A stretch of 64,000 bases of DNA from Poa pratensis (Eukaryota; Streptophyta; Magnoliopsida; Poales; Poaceae). Positions 10,670 through 23,048 of this stretch are shown in pieces. The stretch spans positions 90,276,723 to 90,340,722 of the forward strand of contig CAMZMU010000034.1 of the NCBI GenBank assembly GCA_947311845.1. The letters run 5' to 3'. The notes beneath the pieces were generated by a model. It saw nothing but the letters and a program-made list of their open reading frames with translations. It ran no database searches and was not told the DNA's origin. The stretch's first letter is position 1. The number at the start of each line of letters is the position of its first letter. Made by a program: the position numbers and the translations under genes.

Positions 10670-10818
10670 ACTATGAAGACATTGATGATGCATCACTGAA
10701 CGCCATGGGAAGGCAGGAAGGCATATACTACGAGGAGCCAGACCTTTCAGGCAGAGTTGAAGGAGTGGATTACGTCATCCGCTACGGAGCCGAAAACGAG
10801 GAGGAGGAGTCCGAGTAG
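10670..10818 (+). pseudogene. Orphan terminal exon, unknown gene
   Basis: A pyrimidine-rich tract ending CCCTGCTTAG precedes an open frame of 49 codons that ends in TAG at 10816-10818. The product starts YEDIDDASLNAMGRQEG and ends in an acidic ENEEEESE tail. Codon bias is coding-like and the splice acceptor is plausible with two bases of a split codon. There is no Met start and no matching upstream exon between 10358 and 10660. I do not recognise the protein. It may be the last exon of a gene carried here by a transposon or left after rearrangement. Confidence 0.4.
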
Positions 10819-11129
10819 AGTTAGCTTGGACTAGTAACCAATACATAAGCACGGTCGAATCGAGCATCTAGGAACTATACTAATAAGCTGTTGAGTTCCC
10901 GTGCATGCACTACTTTGCTTCTTGTTCGCTGTTGTATAACACTAAGTATGAGGTGACCTCATGTTGGGATCATCTCCACGTTTGCACGACTTTGTTTTGT
11001 AATAAATGGTTGTATGATATTTGGACCCGCAATGTTTCTGTTGTACCACTTTGAGGGATGTAATATTTGCGGAACGGTGTTCTGTAAGTGTTATGTCAAC
11101 GGCTTGCGTACTACAACATGCAGTGGTAT

Positions 11130-12160
11130 ACTGGGTCACCGCATAATTTTAGAACCATATGAACAGATTTTTAAAACCGCGAACACTTTTAGACGTGAAC
11201 ATTTTTTGCAACCGGTGAACATCTATGTAGTGATTTTTTTTTGGAACAGGTGAAAATATTTTTTAACACGTGAACAATTTTTGAATCACGTGAAAGTATA
11301 TTTTTAACACCATGAACTTTTTTGGAACTGGGTGAATTTATTTAACCCTCGATTTTTTTTGGAACTGGGTGATTTTTTAAAAATCCTTGCATGTCTTTTT
11401 AACCGAGAACTTTTTCTGAATCTCGTGAAAGTAGTTTTTGAACCTCATGGATGTTTTTTAGGCCATGAACTTTTTTTAGCCTCCTTGAATATTTTCATAA
11501 AACTTGTGTTCCTTTTTTAAAAGACAAACATTTTTTAACCCCGTGATTCTTCTCAACCCAATGAATGTTTTCTTTGGACTATTTCAAAAAATCATGATCA
11601 TTTTATCGAACCTCCTCAAATATATTTTCAAACCTCACGATTATTATTTAAACCAATTAACTAAGTTTGTAACGTGTGAACAACTTTTTAGAACCTTAAA
11701 CGTTTTTAGATGTGAACATTTTTTTTGTAACGGGTGAACATTTATGAAAGTGGTGACAATATGTTTTAACCTGTAAACTTTTTTGAATCGCGTGAAAGTA
11801 TCTCTTTTAACACCAGGAAGGCTTTTAAATACATAATTTGTTTTGGAACCACGTGAACAATTTTGAATCCATGAAGGTTTGTTAACCAATGATTATTTGT
11901 GGATCATGTGAGAGTATTATTTGAACCTCACAGATGGTTTTTAATCAGTGAAGTTTTTAATGCAACTATTTTTTTTTAAACCCCATGAATGTGTTTTGAA
12001 CCACCGTGAACTTATTTTTTGAACAATGTAAATATCTATTTATTACCATAACATTTTACCCATGCATAATTTTATGAACATGTGATTTTCTGGACTCTTT
12101 TTTTCAAAGAAAAACATTAATAATTTTTATAACATGGACCTTTTTTCAATACATGAATAT
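11130..12160. repeat. Degenerate AT-rich repeat with higher-order period
   Basis: A short unit such as GTGAACATTTTTTGAACC recurs dozens of times with about 25-30 bp spacing and heavy divergence. A larger repeat is layered on it: 11190-11315 resembles 11708-11820, a period near 518 bp. ORFs within it encode only Phe/Leu/Asn-rich sequence and are not genes. Confidence 0.7.
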
Positions 12161-12700
12161 ATTTTTAATATCAAAAGAAACAAAAAAATAGAAAATAAAA
12201 ATAAAAACGAAAAGGAAAAGAAAAATGAAAAATCTGGAGGAAAATGCAAAAGGAGAAGAGAAAACGAAATAAAATATATATATGAAGAGGAACAAATGAA
12301 AAGGATATTTTAAAGAAGAAAAGAAAACAAATAAAAACAGAAAGCCGAAACAGGAACCATAGAAAAAATACGAACAATCCAGAAAACCAGCGCAAAAAAC
12401 CGCCGAGATGAAATAAACTACGGGAGCAACTTACATCGCCCATAGGAGACGCTGAGGGGTACCGTAGCCTCAGCGTCGCATGTGGGCTGGCGTTGGTGGG
12501 CCGGCCCATTTCTTAATTTGAACAAATTTGAAAATCTGAACAATTTTTAAATCTTAATTTTTTTTAAAATTTGAATTTTTTTCAAAATCTGTAAAATATT
12601 TTTTCGAAATCTGAAGAAAATAGAAAAAGAAAAGAAAAAAAGAAAAAAGAAAATAAACAGAAGAAAACGGGAAAAAGAAAAAAATCCGTCAAACGGGCTG
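12161..12700. repeat. Low-complexity purine-rich tracts
   Basis: Two A/G-rich stretches (about 12165-12420 and 12595-12690) flank a block containing TGGGCCGGCCCAT. They look like the decayed interior of a DNA transposon continuing the repeat on the left. No gene is visible. Confidence 0.5.
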
Positions 12701-13370
12701 GCCCACTAGCGGATTCCTTCAGGCGACGGTGCCTTTCCGCATCGCCGCGGGGCGATTCATAGGATTTGCCCAAATGACGCGAAGCCGATGAATCAACACG
12801 CGCGGAAACTAAACTGGGCCAGGCCCAAAAGATGCGCGGGCGTCTTGCACCGCAACGAGCGGTGAATAGGATTCGCCGAGGTCCACGCACAACTCTAGCA
12901 GCGGACAGTGTTCAGCACAGAAAGGCCCAGCACTGCAGTCAATGGCCACGGTCGAGTACGCTTTAGCTTCACTCTCCGGCAAACGCAGCGCACCGCGAGG
13001 AGTGGCTAGAACAAGTACCGTGGTCGTGGAGTTCAATCTACCGTAAAAGACTCAGAGTAAAAGTGACAGTAACTAGTGATACGCTTCTCGATCACGTGAA
13101 GTCACTGCCTCGGTCATAATCAAAGCAATATGATCACTGGATGGGATCGAGAAGGTCAAGCTTAGAAAAAGCTGGCTAGTTCCATCAATTATCCGTCGCG
13201 GCCAAACATAGGTAGCTAGCTAGTGTACAATGTACTGAAGCTGCTAAGTGCTTGAGGCATGGGAAAAAGTCTCGGAGCAAAAGGCAAGGCATGATAGAAA
13301 GAGATAAGAAAGGACGGCGAGTGCACTTTTACCACGTGTAGACGTGTAGTCACGGTTGCATTGCACGATG
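12701..13370. other. Intergenic, nothing recognised
   Basis: A moderately GC-rich stretch (12700-13020) followed by AT-rich DNA. Short ORFs on both strands lack recognisable motifs. Confidence 0.4.
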
Positions 13371-13372
13371 TA

Positions 13373-13495
13373 CTCCCTCCGTTCCATTTTAATTGACTCA
13401 CATATATCTACATATGGATGCACCTAGACAGACACTGTGTCTAGGTGCATCCATATGTAGATATATGTGAGTCAATTAAAATGGAACGGAGGGAG
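13373..13495. mobile_element. Stowaway MITE, near-perfect palindrome
   Basis: 123 bp beginning CTCCCTCCGTTCCATTTTAA and ending with its complement, flanked by TA on both sides. The two arms match almost throughout, so the transcript would form a long hairpin. Confidence 0.93.
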
Positions 13496-13778
13496 TACAT
13501 GACAGCCGCCGTTCAAAACGTGACGCGATCGACGACCCATGCACGCGCGTGTAATAATCTGTTGTACAAATCTTTCACATGGTAAAACATATGCATATTT
13601 TAGAAAGATATTAATGTATCATGAACCAACATGCGTAATATATATGTAAACTGGATGGACTGAGAATTAATTACGTCGACAATAATCCTCTTGTTATACA
13701 CTCGCTTTGTTTTTATACTCAAAAATATATACAATAGATCAATTGACAATTATAATCGAGTTTTCCTCTTACCTCCTA

Positions 13779-14546
13779 CTCCCTCCGTTCCAAATTAGAT
13801 GACTTTCATTTGTGTACATTCGGATGTATCTATACATGTAACGGTAAGCGGGAGCATCTTAGGGTCTATGTCATTCGAAGGATTTTCAAGCAAAATTTAT
13901 TGAATCTAATCCATACAATTTTTTCCCTATGGAACCTATTTAGTTCAAAGGAAGGGATCCTCCAAAATGTCTACATATTGGTTTCCTACACTACAATCTT
14001 ATTGTATTTATAGGAAGAGGTTAGATCTCTTGGAAATTTCATGTGTTCTAGAAAGACTATGACATGTACTCAATCTTTATAGCATATTCATGCGTTTTTC
14101 TTATGGTGCAACTAAACAAGTTGTGTGACTTGTTCATACGTTTTCAATTCTTGTAGGATTTCATGTGTCATGACATTTTATTCTTGCGTTCTTCCTATTC
14201 CTATGGTTTTCAATTCCTGCGAACCAAAGAGTCCCTAAAAGTTTTTCTAAGCCAAATGTCAATATTGAACATGGGTGTTCTCCGCTACTTTGAAAAAGGA
14301 TGCCGATAATAATAATAATAATAACAACAACAATAATAATAATAACAATAGTAATAATAATAATAGTTTACTTTGACCATTAAATTGATTTAAAAAATGA
14401 GTTACATGCCACAAACAGTATGCTTTGCATTTGAAAGAAGTTTCTAATGACATACTTTTTTGACATACAACTCATGTTTTTTATAAAATAACTGTCAAAG
14501 TTAGACTCGAAATACGAAGTGACCTTGCATGTAAAAACGGATGGAG
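13779..14546. mobile_element. Two Stowaway remnants enclosing a degenerate Tourist-like element
   Basis: CTCCCTCCGTTCCAAATTAG at 13779 (preceded by TA) is a Stowaway left end. AAAAACGGATGGAG at 14533-14546 (followed by TA) is a right end, but the interiors do not match well, so these may be different elements. Between them, about 13857-14237 starts AGGGTCTATGTCATTCGAAG and ends AACCAAAGAGTCCCT, an imperfect inverted repeat of Tourist type. Confidence 0.55.
14305..14366. repeat. Trinucleotide microsatellite
   Basis: AAT repeats interrupted by AAC and AGT units, about 62 bp. The run of Leu codons on the opposite strand is a consequence, not a gene. Confidence 0.9.
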
Positions 14547-14548
14547 TA

Positions 14549-17246
14549 TGTTCTTAGGGAGCAATCCCTTTGTCGACGCTACACGTTTAGAAGGACTGGC
14601 CAATGGCACAAAAGCTCTGAATTCCCCAGAGGTTAATTATCCGCTTGCATATTGCTTGTGAGAAGATGATTGACTGTTTGTGGCGGCGCGTATAAATTAA
14701 GATCACTTGTGTGACAAATTAGAAGATTGGAACAGCAGATCGAGCCGCTTTCCGGTAGCTTTGTGGTCGCAGAAAGGTAGGCAGGGCAGGACCATGGTTA
14801 GCTTTTGCCTTTCTGATCAACCTATAATTGTTTTGCTTCGTTTCTTCTCCTTCGATCGTATCATGACAGGTGTATAAGTCCCTTTTCTATTTCTTCTTAC
14901 TTTTTTTCTGAAAGAATCAGACGGCGACTGATCTTTATGGAATCTTAAGGCACATCATGAAGTACTGGTCCTGATGTTGACTAGATCTGTATATATGTGT
15001 GCATGACTGTGAAATGATTGATCGATTTGGGATATGGGATGGATGATACGATACTACAGTATATGTTTGGTAGATTGCACCAAACATGCATGTATGTTCC
15101 ACACTGATTTGCAGCTTCGTGAGATGTGCGAATTAATGTATGCACGCACAGTACTGGAGTTGTAGCAGCATGGATATGTACAGTTCTTAAACGGAGACAC
15201 ATATGATTGGTGATATATATATCCAATCGATCAATAGCTTGCCTTTTCGAAACAAAAAGAAATACATCAACATCTAGCGTGTATAAGTATATACAAAGTT
15301 CATTGGGATCACTGGCACGTTAGGAGTACGACTGGTCCATGTAAATCATGTTTTTTATCGATCTCTCTATCATTCTACTCGTAAACATATGGTTTTGTAT
15401 GTTGCCTAATATTTCCATACGAAATACTATTATATACTCATACTAGAGAAGGTGCATCCAGCGATGTACCGGTACTATACACTATTGAGATTCAAAACCT
15501 CATTACAAAGAACAGATGGAATGAGACGGCACACGGGCAGTTGGGCACTGGAATGAATATCTGGCTATACAGCTCACAACAGAGTTAACTAAACAATGTA
15601 TTTTGCCCTGTCATAGCTTAAATTAGCGCAACTTTATAAAATCAAAGTTAACAAGAGTGTTGTCCTGAAGCAACTTAGCCGGGCCCTGGACTTACACGTA
15701 CACTCTTGATATTTTTATATACTCCAATATAATAAATGAAGTTGTGTCGATAAAGGGTCGGGAGTCGTGACATTCCCGTTGCATATTTGTCCGGTGACAT
15801 ATGCATATAGCAACGTGGATAGAATCTCCTGATGTGGCAAAGATAATTAATGCACGATTGCACGTGTCATTTGCTTCCATCATCAGATGTTGCTTTGTTT
15901 TTTGCAATTATCAGATATTCTTATTTGCCTTGTCTAAATCTTCAATTTTTCGCTAAGATTTTCATCCATGATTTCCCAAAATGTAAGATCTTACGAAAAA
16001 AATTATCAATAATTATTTTATTAGTAGTATGTATTTACATGGCGTTCTTGTTTCGCGTGATCTAATTTTGACCAGCACTATTAATAATGAGAAATATGTC
16101 ATAAAAATTATACCATTGGAAAGATTTTTTTAATATAACCCATATTTAGTTGTCAAATTGAGGGTCAAAATTAACCACAAAATACGTGTGCGCCATGTGA
16201 TGACTATGATTTCGTATAAATAAACCAGGAAAAAGAAAACAAACCCATGTATAAATGATCTTAATGGTTATGATTTAGCAAGAAAAGGTAAAATATCTTG
16301 TGCTTAATGTGACTTAATAGTTGTTTTACATCTTCTTATTGTAACATATAGCTCGATCAAGGTCTAGTATTTTACTTAGCTTACAATTTTTCATATATTT
16401 TCTCCTTGCAAGATTTCACATGTATATACCCTCTTTTTTTCAGAATACAATACAAACGTGGACACTCACATCACTCACATTCACTCAATACTCCAATGTT
16501 GGTTTCACATAGCATATTTTACAATTTTTAGTGCTGACACTTTGAATTTAGAAAAAAAACTAGCCGATAAATAGGCGACTGATAAAATCGATTAATCGGC
16601 CGATAAGCGATTAATCTCTAATATGAGACCGCCCGAGCAGTAAACGATAAATAATATCTTGAACATTGGTTATACTAATACTTGACACTGGATAGCCTCA
16701 GATAAATGGTTTTCATTTCATGTGAATTCCCTCTTTGAGTACAAGAATAGAAAAATACCGATAGCATGTATATGAATCGTACTTTGTTTACTGAATCATG
16801 GGAAAAAGCTCTCTTCAAAGAGTCGTGGATGGGAACTCTTCTATGAAACCTAGTGCAACAGAATACCTTTTTTTCGTATCGGAAAGGGGTTATATAACAA
16901 CCTCTGCATCAAAATGATTCACACGACCATTGCAGCATAATACTGTGAAAATAATAGAACATATAAGTTTTACGTAGAAAACCAAACAAACCACATAGAG
17001 TTTACTCTGAATGTTTTAATTTTTTTGTATGAAAATGAGGCAAAAGATTTTTCTTACATTAATTTAGGAGAAGAGAATTGCTCAATTAATTGACGGAAAA
17101 CGGGGACCTTTACAACCAAATCACATGCGGATTACTCAAAAAGCATGAATCTCCCCGACCGTCTATAGACAGACCAACAAACTCTACAAACATGTTACAA
17201 CCGCAAACACCCGACACATGGATCGCCACATCCCAAGGAGATCACC
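14549..17246. other. Intergenic, nothing recognised
   Basis: AT-rich DNA. ORFs are all below about 82 codons with no motif. At 16550-16680 the sequence ATCGATTAATCGGCCGAT and its surroundings resemble fragments of a DNA transposon, but no ends could be defined. Confidence 0.4.
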
Positions 17247-17374
17247 ATTGAAAGCACATTAACAATGACATCGGACACGACACCCGAAAAAAGAGACTCA
17301 TCCATCGAACATTGAAAGCACATTAACAATGACATCGGACACGACACCCGAAAAAAGAGACTCATCCGTCGAAC
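17247..17374. repeat. 64-bp tandem duplication
   Basis: 17247-17310 and 17311-17374 are two adjacent copies that start ATTGAAAGCACATTAACAAT and differ at a single position near the end (CATCGAAC versus CGTCGAAC). Confidence 0.95.
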
Positions 17375-19079
17375 AACTGCAAACGCCTTCCCTTGTGGCG
17401 CAAATTCTTCTTGCTTTTGTTTTCTAAATGTTTTCTCCTTGGAGAGTGATGGCTGCCTCCCACCTTCTTGCTCTTGTCTCTCATTGCTTTCTCCATCAAA
17501 AGGGAAACGATCGTCGTGCCTGATCTAGGGCTACCACAATGGTTTCTGAAGAGTCACCAATAAGAGCGCAAATTGCCCTAAAGAAAGGGCATATTCATGC
17601 AAGTAGCAGCTAGCTTGCATCTCGTCATTGGTCAACCAGCGTTTTCTCTTGCTTTCCCTACAAAGTTACTGTGAGAATCTTGTCGGTGATCTAATTCAGG
17701 CCTAGCTAGCTGACAGCCGCTAGTGGCACCGTCCATGGATCGATGTTGCTCGACGTAGGTATGGAGGGCGCAGAGAGGAAAGTAAGGAGACCGGCGGAGG
17801 GAACAGGGCACGATCGGAGGGACAGAGACGAGAAAGAGCCAAAGAGGAGGCGCCCACTCTATCCAGTGATGATCAATGCGTGGGCTATCTCTTGCATGCA
17901 GATGCACCACATCAGCCAAAATTCAGGAAGGCACATGCATTACGCAGCAGCACCGGTGGCTGCTTGCTAGCTAGTATCCACTACCGGGTCCTCGTATTGC
18001 TAGGCTAATCAGTCATGTGTCCTGTGTTCAGTTGATATAGTAGTCTCGTACGTACAGTTAAATTCTGGCGTGGAAAAATTGACATTCATGTATTGGTAAC
18101 GTATATGCGTACTCTTAATTACGACTTGAAGGGCAGTGAGTGGTTTATATAAGGATATATACCCCTTCTAGATGCATCATGCTTGCATGGACAGAAATAT
18201 TCCACAGGGGAAGAAGTTGGTCTAGTATAAGGGAAGGTTGACCTTCTCTCGTGCATGCGGGTATGGGAGTCATGTTTCTTGAGGTGAATGTGCGAAACTA
18301 GCGTTGTTATACACATGTTCGAGGGAAACTGTTATTATACATGAAGAAATAGCAAACTCAACTAGCGCTGACTAACCTAGCCACACATGTTCTTGAAATC
18401 TAAGTCAATGAACCACTTCGCGAATGGATTTTTGTAGCCTAGATGCACCGAAACATGGTTCTATAACTTAGCATAAAACTTAAAAACGAGAGTGCTCCTG
18501 CATCAGTTTTAAAACATAAACAAAATTCCCATTTTCTTAGTTTCAGAAAACTTAGCAAATAGTCATATTATTTTGTGAAAATTTACATGTGTAATTTTTA
18601 ACTCAATATGTGTTTTTTTACAATTTATTACGAAAGCAATTTTTTTAGGTTTTAAAAATGGGTGTATCAGGACCTTGGTTTGTTCTCACAGATCCCAAAG
18701 GGGATTCGACTAGTACTCCCTCCTTTCGGATATGCAAAGTCCTCTCTTCTTTTCCAGGTTCTACGAAATTCCTAGTCCGTAGTAAGTAAGAACCCATATC
18801 TAGTGTATGATGACTATTTTCCCCCTAACAATAAGTGCCAAGAGAATACCACCCTCAATAAAAACATGCACTGACCAGCAAAAATTGTACCCTTATCCTC
18901 GAAGTTGTATCATTGCTAATTGATGTAATTTTTTCTGTCACGTATTTGTCCATTGACATTTTGAAACTTGTTTTTATACGAAAAAGCAAACTGAATTAGT
19001 GATTGGTCCTCTAGTACTTTCAGAATTTAGACTCACGATCATCTATGTTTGGTTAGCTAACTCTAATAAGAGTTTTGCA
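17375..19079. other. Intergenic, with a possible Stowaway left end
   Basis: TACTCCCTCCTTTCGGATAT at 18714 looks like a diverged Stowaway end without a clear partner. A 75-codon plus ORF at 17743-17970 and a 95-codon minus ORF at 17632-17919 overlap each other and have no recognisable domain. Confidence 0.4.
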
Positions 19080-19323
19080 CTACCTTCGTTCACAATTACC
19101 TTGTGTTCCGAGTTTGATAAAATCAAGCTTTATAAATTTTGACCAAATAAATAGTAAAACATATCAACATCTATAGTATAAATTCAATATTAATATAATC
19201 ATAATAAATATATTGTCATATTATGTACATTTGATATTATAGATGTTAATTTTTTTCATATATACTTTCAAAATTCTGATTTTGAATAAACCCAAAATGT
19301 GAGGTAAATAAAAACGGATGGAG
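19080..19323. mobile_element. Diverged Stowaway/Mariner-type MITE
   Basis: The left end CTACCTTCGTTCACAATTAC and right end GTAAATAAAAACGGATGGAG are inverted copies with mismatches. The interior has mirrored AACATCTATA and TATAGATGTTAAT motifs. TA follows the right end; the left target base is changed (CA). Confidence 0.7.
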
Positions 19324-19779
19324 TACTTGTGAACAATCCTTTCGCAAGTTACCAACAACTTAGATTACTGACTCATGTCAGCATGGATGGGAACATGACA
19401 ATTCGGTTGCAAAAACATTTCACACAAGCAATGATGCGGCTTTAGATCAGGTAAGAAACAAATTTCATCCGACATAAGAAGATGAGGGGCCAATGGTGTA
19501 CAATGAAATTTTAAAGGACCAAATCCACAATTTTAAAGAAGCTAGGGAACCAAAAACCTATTTATATGTACATTTAAGTCGAAAGTAATAGTCAAATTTT
19601 ACCTCAAAGACTATGCCAATTTATAAACTGCATACATTTGTGATCAGTGAAAGTAGACTGCATGCATATAGGATGGTATATTAATAAGTGATTTCCTTTA
19701 GAAAGATTTTTTTGTGTAGGCAAATACTAGGAAATAAATACTTTGTCAACCTGAGAAATACATCCTTGATTAGTAGTTA

Positions 19780-19994
19780 CTCCCTCCGTTCCCAGTTAAG
19801 TGGCATCCTTGTTTTGCATGCACAAAGTTTGGTCATAAATTTTACCAACAAAATTTGTGGTACATGCTTTTAAAATTATACCGCTGGATTCATATTCAAA
19901 TAAAGTTTCTAATAGTATTATTTTTATGGCATAATTCTCATATATTACTAGTTAAATTGAAACTAAGGCGCCACATGCATTGGGACGGAGGGAG
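19780..19994. mobile_element. Stowaway MITE
   Basis: 215 bp from CTCCCTCCGTTCCCAGTTAA to GGGACGGAGGGAG with TA on both flanks. The arms match near the ends and the interior is less symmetric. Confidence 0.85.
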
Positions 19995-20937
19995 TATCGT
20001 ATATAGTATTAATAATGGTCTGATAGCTTCCCAGTCGATTAGAATTTTTGTTTATTTCAGCCTACTATAAATTTTTAATACCTGTATCACAAAGAAAAAA
20101 TTAGTGACACAAAAGGACATTATCACATTGAACTGACAATAAAAAGTTAATCCATGCAAAAAAAAATGCACATTATAAAAAACACAAGTTGCACATTTAG
20201 GGTTTAGGGTTTACGTGCCACCGGTGCATATTACAAAGTGCAGCTGACCAAATGAAGTTCTAAAAAAATTATGAAGCTTTTGTTAGTGTAATTATTTTTC
20301 ACATTTAAGTACCATGTTGCACATTTTTAAAATGTGCAAATATTTGAAGTGCAACCGAGTAATTTTTTACAGCCAAAACATACTAGTAAAATAATATAGT
20401 TGCACATTATATTGTTTCACTTATTAAAATGTGCAATTACTGTTATATTAAAAATGAAACTGAAAATAAATAAAAATACATTTATTTCTCCAAAAGATGA
20501 ATTAACTACAGATAACCGAATCTGAAAAAGTTAAACCTCAACCTGCTGACGCTGCAAAGCTGGTATAATATGAACATGTATAGATAATTATAAGTCATTA
20601 CACGGATGTATGAGCAAGAATAGAATAGGTCCCAAATCGTCTCCATTCTCCTAACAAAACAAATCGACCCATACATTACCTATGTACATGACAACGGCGT
20701 CACGCTCTCATATATCCTAATCAACCCAGCTCAATTATATATCCCAATGCAGTAGTATGTATTATACTATAGTACTATACTTCTGCACTACACTATAGAT
20801 GCACAAATGAAATCTGCACAAGATCACAAACGAATAATGAAGGAGGACAAGTCATTAATTACACACTACCGTATGATCGGTCGAGCAATAGGAGCTAGCA
20901 GTATCATGCAGCACCGATCCACATCACATATTCACAT
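19995..20937. other. Region downstream of the NAC gene
   Basis: AT-rich, no ORF of interest. It should contain the NAC 3' untranslated region, on the minus strand just left of 20938. A short run of two TTTAGGG units lies at 20196-20213. GTGCAA/TTGCAC motifs recur around 20160-20450. Confidence 0.4.
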
Positions 20938-22765
20938 CTACATCAAGCTGTTGTAGTTGTAGTGCTCCTCCTGCAGCCCTAGGTCAATCAGCACCCCGCC
21001 GCACTGATCCCCACTGCCGTCTGTCGAACCCGTCGCCGCGCCACCGCCTTGGAGGTTCTGACTGAAGTCGAGGATGCTGTCGTAGCTCAGGAGTGGCGGC
21101 ATGCTGGCGAAGGCGTCGACGGCCTGGTGGTGATCGTGGGCAGAGGGCGATAGCTGGTAATGGTGGCTGCCCAAACCGAGGGAGGGGAACAGTGCCGGAG
21201 GCGAGTGGTACTCCGGATCATGGCACGACGAGGAGCTGACGTAGTTGTATCCGTTCACGACAGCACGGCCTGCGATGATTTCCTGCTGGTCGCAGTCCAT
21301 GGCGTACTCCGTGTCGGCCTTCTTCTTGTAGAAAACTCTGCAGAGCACCCAGTCCTCCTGCACATTAAAATTACCATAACAAGATCCACACATTAGTTAA
21401 CAAAGCAATTTTATCTAAGACCTGTACATCATCCCTTTCTTATAGTAGATATATCTCGGTATCCTTGGGTGGTGAGGGAAACCCCTATTTTTCTTAAAAA
21501 AATAAAAAATACCTTGGGTGGTGAGTGAGGGTTCTCGATGCGGAACTCATGCATGACCCAGCAGGACTTGGTGCCGTTGGGGGCGCGGCCACGGTAGAAG
21601 ACGAGGGTCTTGCGCATGCCGACGATGGCGGCGCGGCCGCCCGACGGCGGCGTTCTGTGGCTGCGGATGACGCGGTCCTTGCCGGTGGCCTTCCAGTAGC
21701 CCGACTTGGTGGCGCGGTTGGTGCGCAGCCCCGTCGCGTACTTGCGGTCGCGGAAGCTGAAGAAGTACCACTCGTTCGTGCTCAGCTTCGCCACGTCTGC
21801 ATACGCCACCACCATGGCCGGATCGACGAATTAGCGAAAGAAACTTGAGTGGAGGTTGATTTAGGATTCTCAAAGTGTATACGCAAACGTATGTGCTTAA
21901 TTAGATTATGTTGTACAATAAGACATGGAGAGATCGAGAAGTTGAGGAGGCAGTACAAAGCATGCACTTGTCCCTTTTAGTTAGCTAGAAAAAATGGAGT
22001 ACAAAACATTGGCAAAGATTAGCTTTGTTGGTTCAAACTGCTAGCTTGGTACGAACTGATTTTGTTATACAGTTTCAAACTCTCTTTAGTCTTTTCTAAG
22101 GCATAAAGAGGGTAAATGAAAAATAAGACACCCCCAGCTCAAGAAAATTGTGACATACCATATGCAACTGCAAGCCGATTCCTTAATTAATGATCCCACT
22201 AATTAATCCCATCATATACAGTACCGCACAGTTGACAGGTTAGCTATAGGACGAAGATAGTGCTTGCAATGGTAACCCACTTAAAATCTTAGAACGGAAA
22301 CTTGTTGATTAGTACTAATTAACAAATAAACGTACGAGGACAGGCCCTAATCGGCGGCTCGGAGCCAATAAAACGCGGTTGCGTGCTTAGCTAATTATTC
22401 CTTGGAATGGATCGAGCAGAATTCAAGAGGACTAGCGTACGTACACTCCACTTACAAGATCTAGAAGTAGTAGCAATTGGGCCTCTATAGCTCTCTAAGT
22501 TTCTTTATATGAAGCTGGGGGTTTATTCCTTTTGAACAGAAAAAAAGTGTTGCAATTGGGCAATTAATTAAGAGAGTAACAGACCTGGCAGCTCCCATGG
22601 CTCGTGGACGTGCAGATCCACCTCGACCATGGTTCCGGCGGGGGAAGCTCCAGCGAAGCGGTGGTTGGTCACCTTGTTGTGCAGGTAGTGGCACACCAGC
22701 TCCTCGTCACTCGGGTAGAACCGGAACCCCGGAGGCAGCGTCATCTCGATGTCCCTCAGCCCCAT
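20938..22765 (-). CDS. NAC domain transcription factor, three exons
   Basis: Exons (minus strand): 22765-22585, 21796-21513 and 21357-20938, giving 294 residues. Introns of 788 and 155 bp have GT...AG ends. A codon split across intron 1 restores ELPDVAKL. The NAC DNA-binding domain fills about residues 10-165, with all five subdomains: A ([19 protein letters not shown]), B ([13 protein letters not shown]), C ([20 protein letters not shown] then [11 protein letters not shown]), D ([27 protein letters not shown]) and E ([13 protein letters not shown]). The C-terminal part is Ser/His/Gly-rich with acidic patches, as in NAC activation regions. It should act in the nucleus, binding CGT[G/A]-core promoters as a dimer. 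The subgroup resembles grass NAM/NAC1-type proteins. It is the only gene here that looks intact. ATG at 22765 is chosen because it opens the conserved N-terminus; Met8 is the alternative. Confidence 0.93.
21358..21512 (-). other. NAC intron 2
   Basis: 155 bp. The donor is CCCAAG|GTATTT and the acceptor AATGTGCAG|GAGGAC, phase 0. It lies between NAC subdomains D and E, where many NAC genes have their second intron. Confidence 0.9.
21797..22584 (-). other. NAC intron 1
   Basis: 788 bp. The donor is GCTGCCAG|GTCTGT and the acceptor GTATGCAG|ACGTGG, splitting the Asp codon of ELPDVAKL. It is AT-rich and has no MITE inside. Confidence 0.9.
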
Positions 22766-23039
22766 ATGCCGATCTGTCTTCTCTCCGAAACCTCCTTCTC
22801 TGTCTCCCTAGAATTGGTACTAGGGATTGGATGGCAGATGTCGCTAGCTACAAGAAAACGTTGGCCAGGGCAAGGCTAGCTCCAGATACCAGGAGAAGAT
22901 GGTCGAGAGAGAAGAAGATAGGAAGCAAGGATTAGCTAGGCAGGCAGGGCATGTATCTATGTTGCTGTAGGTAGCTAGAACGGAAGTTGTGGCCGCGCGC
23001 GGTGTGATGGAATGAGGTTGAGAGGTGGGCAGGAAGGAA

Positions 23040-23048
23040 ATATATATA
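23040..23048 (-). promoter_or_regulatory. Candidate TATA box of the NAC gene
   Basis: On the minus strand the context is GCTATATATATTTCC, about 275 bp upstream of the NAC start codon. This would leave a 5' leader of roughly 240 bp. There is no other equally good TATA between it and the ATG. Inferred from sequence only. Confidence 0.5.

Noticed and set aside
20196..20213. Telomere-like TTTAGGG repeat
   Set aside because: Only two units, which is common by chance in AT-rich plant DNA.
20938..21357. miR164 target site in the NAC last exon
   Set aside because: Some grass NAM/NAC1 genes carry one, but scanning the exon by eye I found no stretch close to the remembered target sequence.
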